From NCBI GenBank assembly GCA_026399445.1, contig JAPLRA010000331.1, positions 1 to 5,910 of the forward strand: a stretch of DNA of 5,910 nucleotides, given 5' to 3'. Below the pieces are notes generated by a model, which did no database searches, was not told the DNA's origin, and worked only from the letters and a program-made list of their open reading frames with translations. The DNA comes from Sulfuritalea sp. Lineage in GTDB: Bacteria > Pseudomonadota > Gammaproteobacteria > Burkholderiales > Rhodocyclaceae. Positions 1 through 5,339 of this stretch are shown in pieces; the stretch's first letter is position 1, and each line of letters begins with the position of its first letter. The position numbers were made by a program, and so were the translations under genes.

Positions 1-186
1 AAGAATCCGGTAATTCCCTTGCCGGATCCGATAGCGCTCCTGGGCGGAAAGTTTTTCGCAGCCGAAGGGACGGGGATCGTCGCGCAGCGACTCGATCCGC
101 TCCAGGATGCGGCGCAAGTCTGCCTTCGGAATGTCCCGCAGATCCTTTGCGACCGAGGTCTTGAACCTCAGTTCATATCGAGCCAT
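1..186 (-). CDS. RelE/ParE-family toxin of a type II toxin-antitoxin pair (partial)
   Basis: The first 62 residues are visible; the C-terminus lies beyond the window's left edge. The protein begins MARYELRFKTSVAKDLRDIP and carries the family's typical middle: an amphipathic helix (about residues 21-36), an LRDDPRP turn (35-40), then EKLSAQERYRIRQGNYRIL (44-62). That last part matches the RelE/ParE pattern of a KL-x-YRIR-x-G-x-YRI beta strand. RelE members cleave mRNA at the ribosome, while ParE members poison gyrase. The catalytic C-terminal residues are not in view, so the target cannot be assigned. The ATG lies inside the end of the antitoxin gene (14-nt overlap) with only a weak upstream Shine-Dalgarno, as expected for a toxin translated by coupling to its antitoxin. 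The fold assignment is firm; RelE versus ParE is open. Confidence 0.85.
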   Translation of the reverse strand, partial: MARYELRFKTSVAKDLRDIPKADLRRILERIESLRDDPRPFGCEKLSAQERYRIRQGNYRIL

Positions 187-406
187 CGGCTTTCAGCTTG
201 GCGAGGAGCTGTTCGTAACTCATGGTCTTTTCTTTTGATCGGCCGGAAAACGCGGCCAGGTCTTCCTCGTCTTCCTGCAACGATGCGCGGACGGCGTCAT
301 TGACGATCTCGGACATCGAGCGGTGTGCGGTCGCCGCCTTGAGGCGCAGCGCCTGGTGCAGCCCGGGTTCGAGGTACAGCGTGGAACGGATGGCTTGCGT
401 GGTCAT
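173..406 (-). CDS. Ribbon-helix-helix antitoxin of the type II toxin-antitoxin pair
   Basis: This is a 77-residue acidic-tailed protein. Residues 6-43 look like a ribbon-helix-helix (CopG/Arc-like) DNA-binding domain: a short beta strand IRSTLYLEP, helix LHQALRLKAATAHR, the turn SMSE, and helix IVNDAVRASL. An acidic linker (QEDEEDLAAF) and a C-terminal segment ending YEQLLAKLKADGSI follow; the tail of such proteins normally wraps and inhibits the toxin. I chose the ATG at 406 because GGAG (413-416) sits 6 nt upstream. The ATG at 412 directly abuts that GGAG, and the longer reading frame to 529 adds 41 residues with no antitoxin character. It should bind its own promoter, where an inverted repeat lies at 418-433. 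The toxin gene follows with a 14-nt overlap, so the pair is one transcript. Confidence 0.85.
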   Translation of the reverse strand: MTTQAIRSTLYLEPGLHQALRLKAATAHRSMSEIVNDAVRASLQEDEEDLAAFSGRSKEKTMSYEQLLAKLKADGSI

Positions 407-417
407 GGTCATCTCCA

Positions 418-433
418 AAACGTTATGACGTTT
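418..433. promoter_or_regulatory. Inverted repeat, likely operator of the toxin-antitoxin operon
   Basis: AAACGT-TATG-ACGTTT is a perfect 6-bp inverted repeat with a 4-nt centre. It lies 11 nt upstream of the antitoxin ATG and overlaps the proposed -10 element. Ribbon-helix-helix antitoxins typically autorepress through short palindromes placed exactly like this. The repeat is seen directly; the binding is inferred. Confidence 0.55.
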
Positions 434-450
434 AGACAGCATATCATCAA
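422..450 (-). promoter_or_regulatory. Candidate sigma-70 promoter for the toxin-antitoxin operon
   Basis: On the minus strand, TTGATG (445-450) and CATAAC (422-427) are separated by exactly 17 bp; each matches the sigma-70 consensus at 4 of 6 positions. The -10 element lies inside the inverted repeat at 418-433, which suits repression by the antitoxin. Initiation about 7 nt downstream, near 415, would leave a leader of only about 9 nt that starts at or within the GGAG. That is unusually short, so the real start could lie slightly upstream or another promoter may be used. Confidence 0.4.
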
Positions 451-549
451 ACCAGCTTGCGGGAAAGATCGAAAGCTGCCCCGCCACGCGGCCAGGATGG
501 GCGCTGACTACATCAATGGCAGAATGCACGATTCACGGAGGGCTCGATC

Positions 550-959
550 ATGACCATCTCGATGTACCAAGCCAGCGCACCGCGCCTGGCCAACATGCTG
601 CGCAACCTCGATGCCATCCTCGCCAAGGCGCAGGCCCATGCGACGGAGAAGAAGATCGATCCGGCGGTTCTGCTCGGGGCCCGGCTGTTCCCCGACATGC
701 TGCCCTTCGTGAAGCAGGTGCAGATCGCCACCGACCATGCCAAGGGCTGCGTCGCGCGGTTTCCGCGGCGCAGATCGATGGCTCCGAGGAACGGGATATC
801 ACGCTCAAGGCAGGCGGACAGGACATGAGCTTCAAGGGTCTGACCTACCTGTTGGGCTATGCGATGCCGAATTTCTATTTCCATCTGGTGACGGCGTACA
901 ACATCCTGCGCCACAACGGCGTGGAAATCGGCAAGCGCGACTACATCGGCACGCCCTAG
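550..959 (+). pseudogene. DUF1993-family protein gene, broken by an internal deletion and frameshift
   Basis: Two frames together make most of a DUF1993 protein, a small cytoplasmic family of unknown function thought to share the DinB/YfiT-like four-helix fold. The start at 550 has an excellent Shine-Dalgarno, GGAGGG at 537-542, spaced 7 nt. Frame one gives about 70 conserved residues, from MTISMYQASAPRLANMLRNL through QIATDHAKGCVAR, up to about 759, then becomes nonsense and stops at 828. The next frame resumes at about 759 with VSAAQIDGSEERDITLKAGG and runs through PNFYFHLVTAYNILRHNGVE to a TAG at 957-959. The joined length is about 136 residues, against roughly 165-170 as I recall for the family. 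The missing middle is therefore about 33 residues, a loss whose length must be 1 modulo 3. The good codon use and conserved ends on both sides suggest a recent loss or an assembly error. A 5-bp GC hairpin with a TTT loop (755-767) marks the junction. Confidence 0.8.
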
Positions 960-972
960 CGGTTTCCGTCGC

Positions 973-1230
973 ATGCGCTCGACCCGTGCCACCGCGGCCC
1001 TCGCCCGGCTGAATGCGCGCAGCGCAGGCCATCACTACACGATGGCGGTGACCGGCAACGGCCTGTTCATCCTGCGCGAGCGGCTTGGCAGCGACGACCG
1101 CGCGCTTTCGGGAGCAATTTCCCTCGATGAGTTCGTGCAGCTCGTCGATGCGATGGGGCCGAAGAAAGAAGTCCGCATCACCAAGAGCGAGGCGGCTTTC
1201 ATGAAGCAGCTGGTCAGGAAAGAACGCTAA
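973..1230 (+). CDS. Hypothetical 85-residue protein
   Basis: I do not recognise a family. The protein is basic at both ends (MRSTRATAALARLNARSAGH near the start, MKQLVRKER at the end). Between these lie a likely beta-hairpin, YTMAVTGNGLFILRERLG (residues 22-39), and a helical segment, SLDEFVQLVDAMGPK (50-64). There is no signal peptide or membrane segment, so it is probably cytoplasmic. Its codons prefer G or C in third position like the neighbouring genes, which supports real coding. The start is uncertain: no purine-rich Shine-Dalgarno precedes the ATG, which lies 13 nt after the DUF1993 stop, so it may be co-transcribed or coupled with that gene. Its TAA overlaps the stop codon of the convergent HDOD gene by 2-3 nt, leaving no room for a terminator between them. 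Confidence 0.6.
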   Translation: MRSTRATAALARLNARSAGHHYTMAVTGNGLFILRERLGSDDRALSGAISLDEFVQLVDAMGPKKEVRITKSEAAFMKQLVRKER

Positions 1231-2069
1231 AGTCCAAGCGTAATGCGGGTGCCTATGAAGCGCGCCTCGATCAGCGGGAAATGCGCGGCAAGCTCGCGCC
1301 AGTCGATACCCATGCGGGCGCAGGACAAATCCGACAGCCGGGGCACCCGCGCACCCTCGCCGCCGCCCAGATTCAGCGCATGACTGAGCACTTCGGCGAC
1401 ATGGACGGCGTCGGCCATTTCGCTTTCCGGCTCGCTATCGTTGGTAACGTGGTGCGCGCCAATGGCGTCCGCCACTTCTTCGGGCAACTTCCAGAGCCGG
1501 GCGAGGCCGCCGCCGACTTGCGCATGATCGATTCCCAGTACCTGGCGCTCGGCGTCGACAATATCGATATCGCTTTCGGTTCTCAGTGTCAGCACACGTG
1601 AATAAGCCTCTTGGTCGACCGCATTCAGCAGCAATTGGCCCACGTCGTGCAGCAGCCCCGCGGTATAGGCGACATCGACATCGAGCCCGCCAATGCGCGC
1701 CACTTCCTGCGCGCAAATGGCCACGCCCACGCTGTGCAGCCAGAGCCGGCGGGCGTCGAAGGGCGGCTTGGCATTGAAGCGGTCGATGATAGCTGTGGCC
1801 AGCGTGATGTCGCGCACGCGGCTGACGCCCAGCAGCAGGATGGCCTGCCGCACCGAGTCAACGTGGCCGCTGGCGCCGATCGCACCGGCATTGGCGGCCG
1901 CGAGCAGACGCACCACCACCGCCGGGTCGCTGATGATGTGCTTGCTCAGCGTCTCCGCATTGACTTCATCGTCACCCAGCATGTCGAGAATCCGCGCGAC
2001 GATCTGCGGCAAGGCCGGCAGCGCGGTAGCCCGCGCCAGAACTTGTTCAAGCGTATAGGGCGGGGTCAT
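1227..2069 (-). CDS. HDOD domain signalling protein
   Basis: This is a 280-residue single-domain HDOD protein. Family hallmarks occur in order: LPALPQIVARIL (17-28), the HIISDPAVVVRLLAAANA segment (44-61), VDSVRQAILLLGVSRVRDI (70-88), WLHS (110-113), GLLHDVGQLLL (138-148), GIDHAQVGGGLARLWKLPEEVADAIGAHH (179-207), and AVHVAEVLSHALNLG (221-235). Histidines and aspartates at HD-type positions (H112, H141-D142, H182, H206-H207) are present, but there is no GYP motif, so cyclic-di-GMP hydrolysis is not implied. HDOD proteins are generally regulatory or scaffold proteins in bacterial signalling, often in motility or stress pathways; the partner here is unknown. There is no receiver, GGDEF or kinase domain. 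The ATG overlaps the upstream gene's TGA in an ATGA arrangement, which indicates translational coupling to the 106-residue protein. It ends tail-to-tail with the 85-residue gene. Confidence 0.88.
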   Translation of the reverse strand: MTPPYTLEQVLARATALPALPQIVARILDMLGDDEVNAETLSKHIISDPAVVVRLLAAANAGAIGASGHVDSVRQAILLLGVSRVRDITLATAIIDRFNAKPPFDARRLWLHSVGVAICAQEVARIGGLDVDVAYTAGLLHDVGQLLLNAVDQEAYSRVLTLRTESDIDIVDAERQVLGIDHAQVGGGLARLWKLPEEVADAIGAHHVTNDSEPESEMADAVHVAEVLSHALNLGGGEGARVPRLSDLSCARMGIDWRELAAHFPLIEARFIGTRITLGL

Positions 2070-2386
2070 GATGCGGCCCGCCGCCGGTAGTCGGTGACCG
2101 TCGCGGCCAGCTCATTGCGCGCATCGCTGCTCGCGCCGCGGAACAAACGCGTAACGCGTTCCACCGCCGCCGCCACATCCCGCTCGATCTGTGCCGCGTC
2201 GCGCGTTTCTTCCTGCAGCACATGGACGACTTCGATCCCGCGCTGAATCAGCTGCTGCACATGATCGACGTCAATCTCGGTACCGGCGGCCAGCAACAAG
2301 CCGCCGTCGTTGCGGCGCACTGCCTGCGCCAGCCGCGCACCGGGTTTCAGACTCAGGGTTGAAACACAAACCGTACGATCAGTCAC
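2066..2386 (-). CDS. Small protein resembling the N-terminal module of HD-type signalling proteins
   Basis: The protein has 106 residues and starts at a GTG preceded by a strong Shine-Dalgarno (GGAGGA, 2394-2399, 7-nt spacing). Residues 9-57 follow the pattern L-x-PG-x-LA-x-V, then GGLLLAAGTEIDVDHVQQLIQRGIEVVHV. This is the small beta-rich module often found ahead of HD-GYP or HDOD domains (GxLLLxxGTxLTxxHxxxLxxxGxxxVxV). Residues 60-106 look helical and charged (RDAAQIERDVAAAVERVTRLF, then a basic tail), possibly a coiled coil. Here the module is a separate gene whose stop overlaps the start of the HDOD gene by 4 nt. This suggests the two products act together, as a split version of a fused signalling protein. 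No signal peptide or catalytic motif is seen. The family resemblance is from memory and moderate. Confidence 0.7.
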   Translation of the reverse strand: MTDRTVCVSTLSLKPGARLAQAVRRNDGGLLLAAGTEIDVDHVQQLIQRGIEVVHVLQEETRDAAQIERDVAAAVERVTRLFRGASSDARNELAATVTDYRRRAAS

Positions 2387-2458
2387 GACCCGCTCCTCCG
2401 CTCTGTATTGTCATTTGACGATCAGTCTACCTGAGCCGAAGCCCGCCGCGCACTCCTG
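2387..2458. other. Intergenic spacer upstream of the 106-residue protein gene
   Basis: This 72-bp gap lies between the secretin-like gene's stop and the GTG of the next minus-strand gene. Apart from the Shine-Dalgarno at 2394-2399 I see no convincing promoter; the best minus-strand boxes match the sigma-70 consensus poorly. I see no hairpin followed by a T run either. The three minus-strand genes could therefore share one transcript, but an internal promoter cannot be excluded. Confidence 0.4.
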
Positions 2459-3247
2459 CTAAGGCAGTTCTTCGACCTTCAGCAAAAGTCGGCTCCGGCG
2501 GGACGCCGATCGCGTGCCATAACCGGCGATGGCGCCCGAGCTGCCGCTCTGCTCGCCTGTCGAACCGCCCAGTTCCAGCCATTCGCCGAGGCGGCCGCTG
2601 ACCGTGGTGACCAGGCGCTGCACGTTCACCGATCCCGGAACGGGGCCGGGGGTGTCGTCGCGCGGGCTGATTTCCAGCGTCACGCGCTCACCATTGAGGC
2701 GCGGCACGGCGACGAAGCCGGTGCCAAGATCGCGCTGCACGAAGCTCTCGGAAACCACCACGCCCGCCGGCGTCATCACCACCTGCCGCAGCGGCAGCAT
2801 CAAGGATTCGCCGACCATGATCGCCGCGCGCCCGCCATCGATGGTCTGCACCTGCTGCAGGGTGTCGCGCCGGCTGCGGCTGTCGGACTGGTAGAGGTGG
2901 CCGCGCCCGCTCACCACCGGCACCCCGCCACCGACCACGACACGGCCGGACACGCCCGCGCCGCGATCCTCGTCGGTGTTTGCGCCATCCTGCCGAACGC
3001 TGATCATCAACCGGCGCAAGGGGGTGTCGAGCAAGGCGACCAGCGCCCGGATGTCGGCCTGGTTGCGAGCGGAGGCGCGCAGAAACAGCTTGTCGCCGAC
3101 GCCGGTAATCGCCCCTCCCGGCTCGACGAAAGGCGCCAGTTGCGGCAGCATGGATTCGGCGCTGCGATGGCGCAGGCTGATGATCTCCAGCGTCTGGCCC
3201 CAGGCCAGCGAACTGCACATAAGCAAAGCAAAAAGAAGTCGTTTCAT
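2459..3247 (-). CDS. Secreted secretin-like (type II/III secretion family) periplasmic protein
   Basis: The protein has 262 residues. It opens with a clear Sec signal peptide: MKRLLFALLMCSSLAWG, with likely cleavage after G17. Residues 18-85 (TLEIISLRHRSAESMLPQLAPFVEPGGAI, then GDKLFLRASARNQADIRALVALLDTPLRRLMISVRQ) match the N1-type subdomain of bacterial secretins. After a Gly/Ser-rich low-complexity linker (about 86-125) comes a segment resembling the start of a secretin beta-domain (RRDTLQQVQTIDGGRAAIMVGESLMLPLRQVV, about 127-157), then VPRLNGERVTLEISPRDD (181-198). It is far too short for a complete outer-membrane secretin, so it is more likely a stand-alone periplasmic accessory protein. 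I chose the start at 3247 because the signal peptide begins there and GAGG lies 8 nt upstream. An in-frame extension to 3391 would run into metY and put an Arg/Trp-rich stretch before the signal. It is divergent from metY and first in the minus-strand cluster. Confidence 0.75.
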   Translation of the reverse strand: MKRLLFALLMCSSLAWGQTLEIISLRHRSAESMLPQLAPFVEPGGAITGVGDKLFLRASARNQADIRALVALLDTPLRRLMISVRQDGANTDEDRGAGVSGRVVVGGGVPVVSGRGHLYQSDSRSRRDTLQQVQTIDGGRAAIMVGESLMLPLRQVVMTPAGVVVSESFVQRDLGTGFVAVPRLNGERVTLEISPRDDTPGPVPGSVNVQRLVTTVSGRLGEWLELGGSTGEQSGSSGAIAGYGTRSASRRSRLLLKVEELP

Positions 3248-3271
3248 CCGCTCGCCCTCTGACCCTATACT
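3243..3271 (+). promoter_or_regulatory. Candidate promoter for metY
   Basis: TATACT at 3266-3271 matches the sigma-70 -10 box at 5 of 6 positions. It lies 32 nt before the metY ATG, in the only spacer between the divergent genes. The -35 region at the right distance (TTCATC, 3243-3248, 17-bp spacing) matches only 3 of 6, so an activator may be needed. The -35 would overlap the start codon of the secretin-like gene. Confidence 0.35.
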
Positions 3272-3303
3272 GCCGCCTTCACCCGTCCCGAGGAAACCAG
3301 ACA

Positions 3304-4491
3304 ATGAAAATCGAAACCATCGCCGTGCATGGCGGCTACAGTCCCGATCCCACCACCAAGGCCGTCGCAGTGCCGATCTACCAGACCACATCCTACGCCT
3401 TCGACGACACCCAGCACGGCGCCGACCTGTTCGACCTCAAGGTCGCCGGCAACATCTACACGCGCATCATGAACCCGACCACCGACGTGCTGGAAAAGCG
3501 CATGGCGGAACTCGAAGGCGGCATCGGCGCATTGGGCGTGGCGTCCGGCATGGCGGCCATCACTTACGCGATCCAGACCATCGCCGAGGCCGGCGACAAC
3601 ATCGTCAGCAGCACCGCGCTCTATGGCGGCACCTACAACTTGTTCGCGCACACGCTGCCGCAGTTCGGCATCACCACGAACCCGCTGGGCAACCTGGTCG
3701 ACCTCGCCGCGCTGGCGAAGATCGCCCATGACGCCGGCGTGCCGCTGATCGTAGACAACACGGTGCCGACGCCCTACCTGTGCCGCCCCTTCGAGCACGG
3801 CGCCGACATCGTGGTGCATGCGCTGACCAAATACCTCGGCGGCCACGGCAACAGTATCGGCGGCGTCATCGTCGATTCCGGCAAGTTCCCCTGGGCTTCC
3901 CACAAGGAGCGCTTCAAGCGCCTCAACACGCCGGACGTGTCCTATCACGGCGTGGTCTATACCGAGGCCCTCGGCCCCGCCGCCTACATCGGCCGCGCCC
4001 GCGTGGTGCCGCTGCGCAACATGGGCGCGGCAATTTCGCCCTTCAATTCCTTCCTCATCCTGCAGGGCATCGAGACGCTTGCGCTGCGCATGGACCGTAT
4101 CTGCAAGAACACGCTGGCCGTGGCCAACTACCTCAAGGGTCATGCCAAGGTGAAGTGGGTCAATTACGCCGGCCTGCCCGATCATGCCGACCATGCCCTG
4201 GTACAGAAGTACATGGGCGGCCGCGCGTCGGGCATCCTGACCTTCGGCGTCGATGGCGGCATGGCCGGCGGCGCACGCTTCCAGGATGCGCTGAAACTGG
4301 TGACGCGGCTGGTGAATATCGGCGACGCCAAGAGCCTCGCCTGCCATCCGGCCAGCACCACGCACCGCCAGTTGTCGGCGGAGGAAATGAAGAAAGCCGG
4401 CGTTTCGGAAGACATGGTGCGCCTGTCGATCGGCATCGAACACGTCGACGACATCAAGGCCGATCTGGAGCAGGCATTGGCCGCGGTATAA
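3304..4491 (+). CDS. metY: O-acetylhomoserine sulfhydrylase (Cys/Met PLP-dependent family) with an internal deletion
   Basis: This is a cytoplasmic PLP enzyme that would condense O-acetylhomoserine with sulfide to give homocysteine in methionine synthesis; O-succinylhomoserine as substrate cannot be excluded. Visible features are IAVHGGYSPDPTT (6-18), VPIYQTTSY (23-31), YTRIMNPTTDVLEKRMAELEGG (52-73), SGMAAI (81-86), the PLP-stacking tyrosine in LYGGTYNLFAHTLPQFG (106-122), D151 in LIVDNT (148-153), and the Schiff-base lysine K176 in HALTKYLGGHGNSIGG. GRASGILTF (306-314) and CHPASTTHRQLSAEE (347-361) follow, with R373 in VRLSIGIE near the end. At 395 residues it is about 30 short of the usual 425-430. 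The gap falls between GITT (to 3678) and NPLGN (from 3679), where relatives carry roughly 30 residues ending in ESIGNP. The frame is kept, but a core strand and its conserved glutamate are missing, so activity is doubtful. The start has a GAGG 10 nt upstream. A strong terminator follows the stop. Confidence 0.85.
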   Translation: MKIETIAVHGGYSPDPTTKAVAVPIYQTTSYAFDDTQHGADLFDLKVAGNIYTRIMNPTTDVLEKRMAELEGGIGALGVASGMAAITYAIQTIAEAGDNIVSSTALYGGTYNLFAHTLPQFGITTNPLGNLVDLAALAKIAHDAGVPLIVDNTVPTPYLCRPFEHGADIVVHALTKYLGGHGNSIGGVIVDSGKFPWASHKERFKRLNTPDVSYHGVVYTEALGPAAYIGRARVVPLRNMGAAISPFNSFLILQGIETLALRMDRICKNTLAVANYLKGHAKVKWVNYAGLPDHADHALVQKYMGGRASGILTFGVDGGMAGGARFQDALKLVTRLVNIGDAKSLACHPASTTHRQLSAEEMKKAGVSEDMVRLSIGIEHVDDIKADLEQALAAV

Positions 4492-4513
4492 GCCCGCCTT
4501 GCCGCAGCGATGA

Positions 4514-4554
4514 ACAGTCCCCGGTCGCCGATGGCGGTCGGGGACTGTGTTTTT
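4514..4554 (+). terminator. Rho-independent terminator of metY
   Basis: The stem is 16 bp, pairing 4514-4529 with 4533-4548. It has nine perfect outer pairs (ACAGTCCCC with GGGGACTGT), seven inner pairs that include two G-T wobbles, and a 3-nt GAT loop. One G and then five T (4550-4554) follow on the plus strand. It starts 22 nt after the metY stop. The T run directly abuts the tpiA stop at 4555. The minus-strand exit lacks a T run, so it should act mainly on metY transcripts. Confidence 0.88.
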
Positions 4555-5310
4555 CTACGCCGCCGCAGCGCAGATGGCGATGAATTCAGCCGCCACCAAC
4601 GAGGCGCCGCCGATCAGGCCACCATCGATGTCCGGCATCGCAAACAGCTCGGCGGCGTTCGCCGCCTTGACGCTACCGCCGTAGAGAATTCGCAGCCCGC
4701 CGGCCACCGCCGCGTCGTCGCGCGCGACGCGCGCGCGGATCAGGGCATGCACCTCCTGCGCCTGCTGCGGGCTGGCGGTTTTTCCCGTGCCGATGGCCCA
4801 CACCGGCTCATACGCCACCACCGCTTTCGCCAGCGCCGCAACGCCCGAGCGGGCAAGCACGGCATCCAGTTGCCGCGTCACCACCTCGCCGGTAATGCCC
4901 GCCTCGCGCTCCGCCAGCGTTTCCCCGACGCAAAGAATGGGCACCAGCCCGGCCCCCAGCGCCGCCGCGAACTTGGCGGCCACCCCCTGATCCGATTCGC
5001 CGAAAAGTGCACGGCGCTCGGAATGCCCGACCAGCACATGCGTGCAGTGCAGATCGGTCAGCATCCCGGCCGAAACTTCACCCGTGTACGCGCCGTCGCC
5101 ATGTTCGGATACATCCTGCCCGCCCCACATCACGGGCGAGCCGCTGAGGATGGCGCGCGCCTGGGTCAGGTAGGGACAAGGTACGCAAACCGTCACCTGA
5201 CAGCCCCACTTCAATTTCGTCGCCGTCAGTTGCAGGCTGGTCAGCAGCGCCGCATTGTCATGCAGCCGACCATTCATTTTCCAGTTGCCGGCGACTAATT
5301 TGGTACGCAT
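4555..5310 (-). CDS. tpiA: Triosephosphate isomerase
   Basis: This is a 251-residue TIM-barrel enzyme of full normal length. It interconverts dihydroxyacetone phosphate and glyceraldehyde 3-phosphate in cytoplasmic glycolysis and gluconeogenesis. All active-site elements are present: AGNWKMN with N9 and K11, the electrophile H96 in VLVGHSERR, the catalytic base E168 in AYEPVWAIGTG, the flexible lid around 169-179, the phosphate-binding YGGSV (210-214), and DGGLIGGASL (229-238). The start has GGAG (5316-5319) 5 nt upstream. It lies 29 nt downstream of pgm on the same strand, so the two are probably co-transcribed from a promoter outside the window. Its stop codon abuts the metY terminator, and no separate terminator is visible for this direction. 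In many betaproteobacteria tpiA precedes secG and the nuo genes; here metY lies there instead, in convergent orientation. Confidence 0.97.
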   Translation of the reverse strand: MRTKLVAGNWKMNGRLHDNAALLTSLQLTATKLKWGCQVTVCVPCPYLTQARAILSGSPVMWGGQDVSEHGDGAYTGEVSAGMLTDLHCTHVLVGHSERRALFGESDQGVAAKFAAALGAGLVPILCVGETLAEREAGITGEVVTRQLDAVLARSGVAALAKAVVAYEPVWAIGTGKTASPQQAQEVHALIRARVARDDAAVAGGLRILYGGSVKAANAAELFAMPDIDGGLIGGASLVAAEFIAICAAAA

Positions 5311-5339
5311 ATGAACTCCATAAATTTCACCACAACGCG

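Noticed and set aside
407..529. Upstream extension of the antitoxin to 529
   Set aside because: The added 41 residues cover the likely promoter and palindrome and have no antitoxin features; a well-spaced GGAG points to the ATG at 406.
513..992. Minus-strand open frame of 159 residues opposite the DUF1993 gene
   Set aside because: It is longer than either DUF1993 fragment only because the frameshift breaks that gene. No motif or ribosome-binding site supports it, while the plus strand carries conserved family sequence.
3248..3391. Upstream extension of the secretin-like protein to 3391
   Set aside because: It would overlap metY and place an Arg/Trp-rich stretch before a clear signal peptide that begins at 3247.
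3265..4443. Long minus-strand open frame of 392 residues opposite metY
   Set aside because: It mirrors metY codon by codon in GC-rich DNA, is His/Ala/Arg/Gly-rich with no recognisable domain, and metY is certain on the other strand.
4510..5298. Plus-strand open frame of 262 residues opposite tpiA
   Set aside because: It runs through the metY terminator hairpin and is antisense to an unmistakable tpiA; its composition is Arg/Gln/His-rich, typical of a shadow frame.
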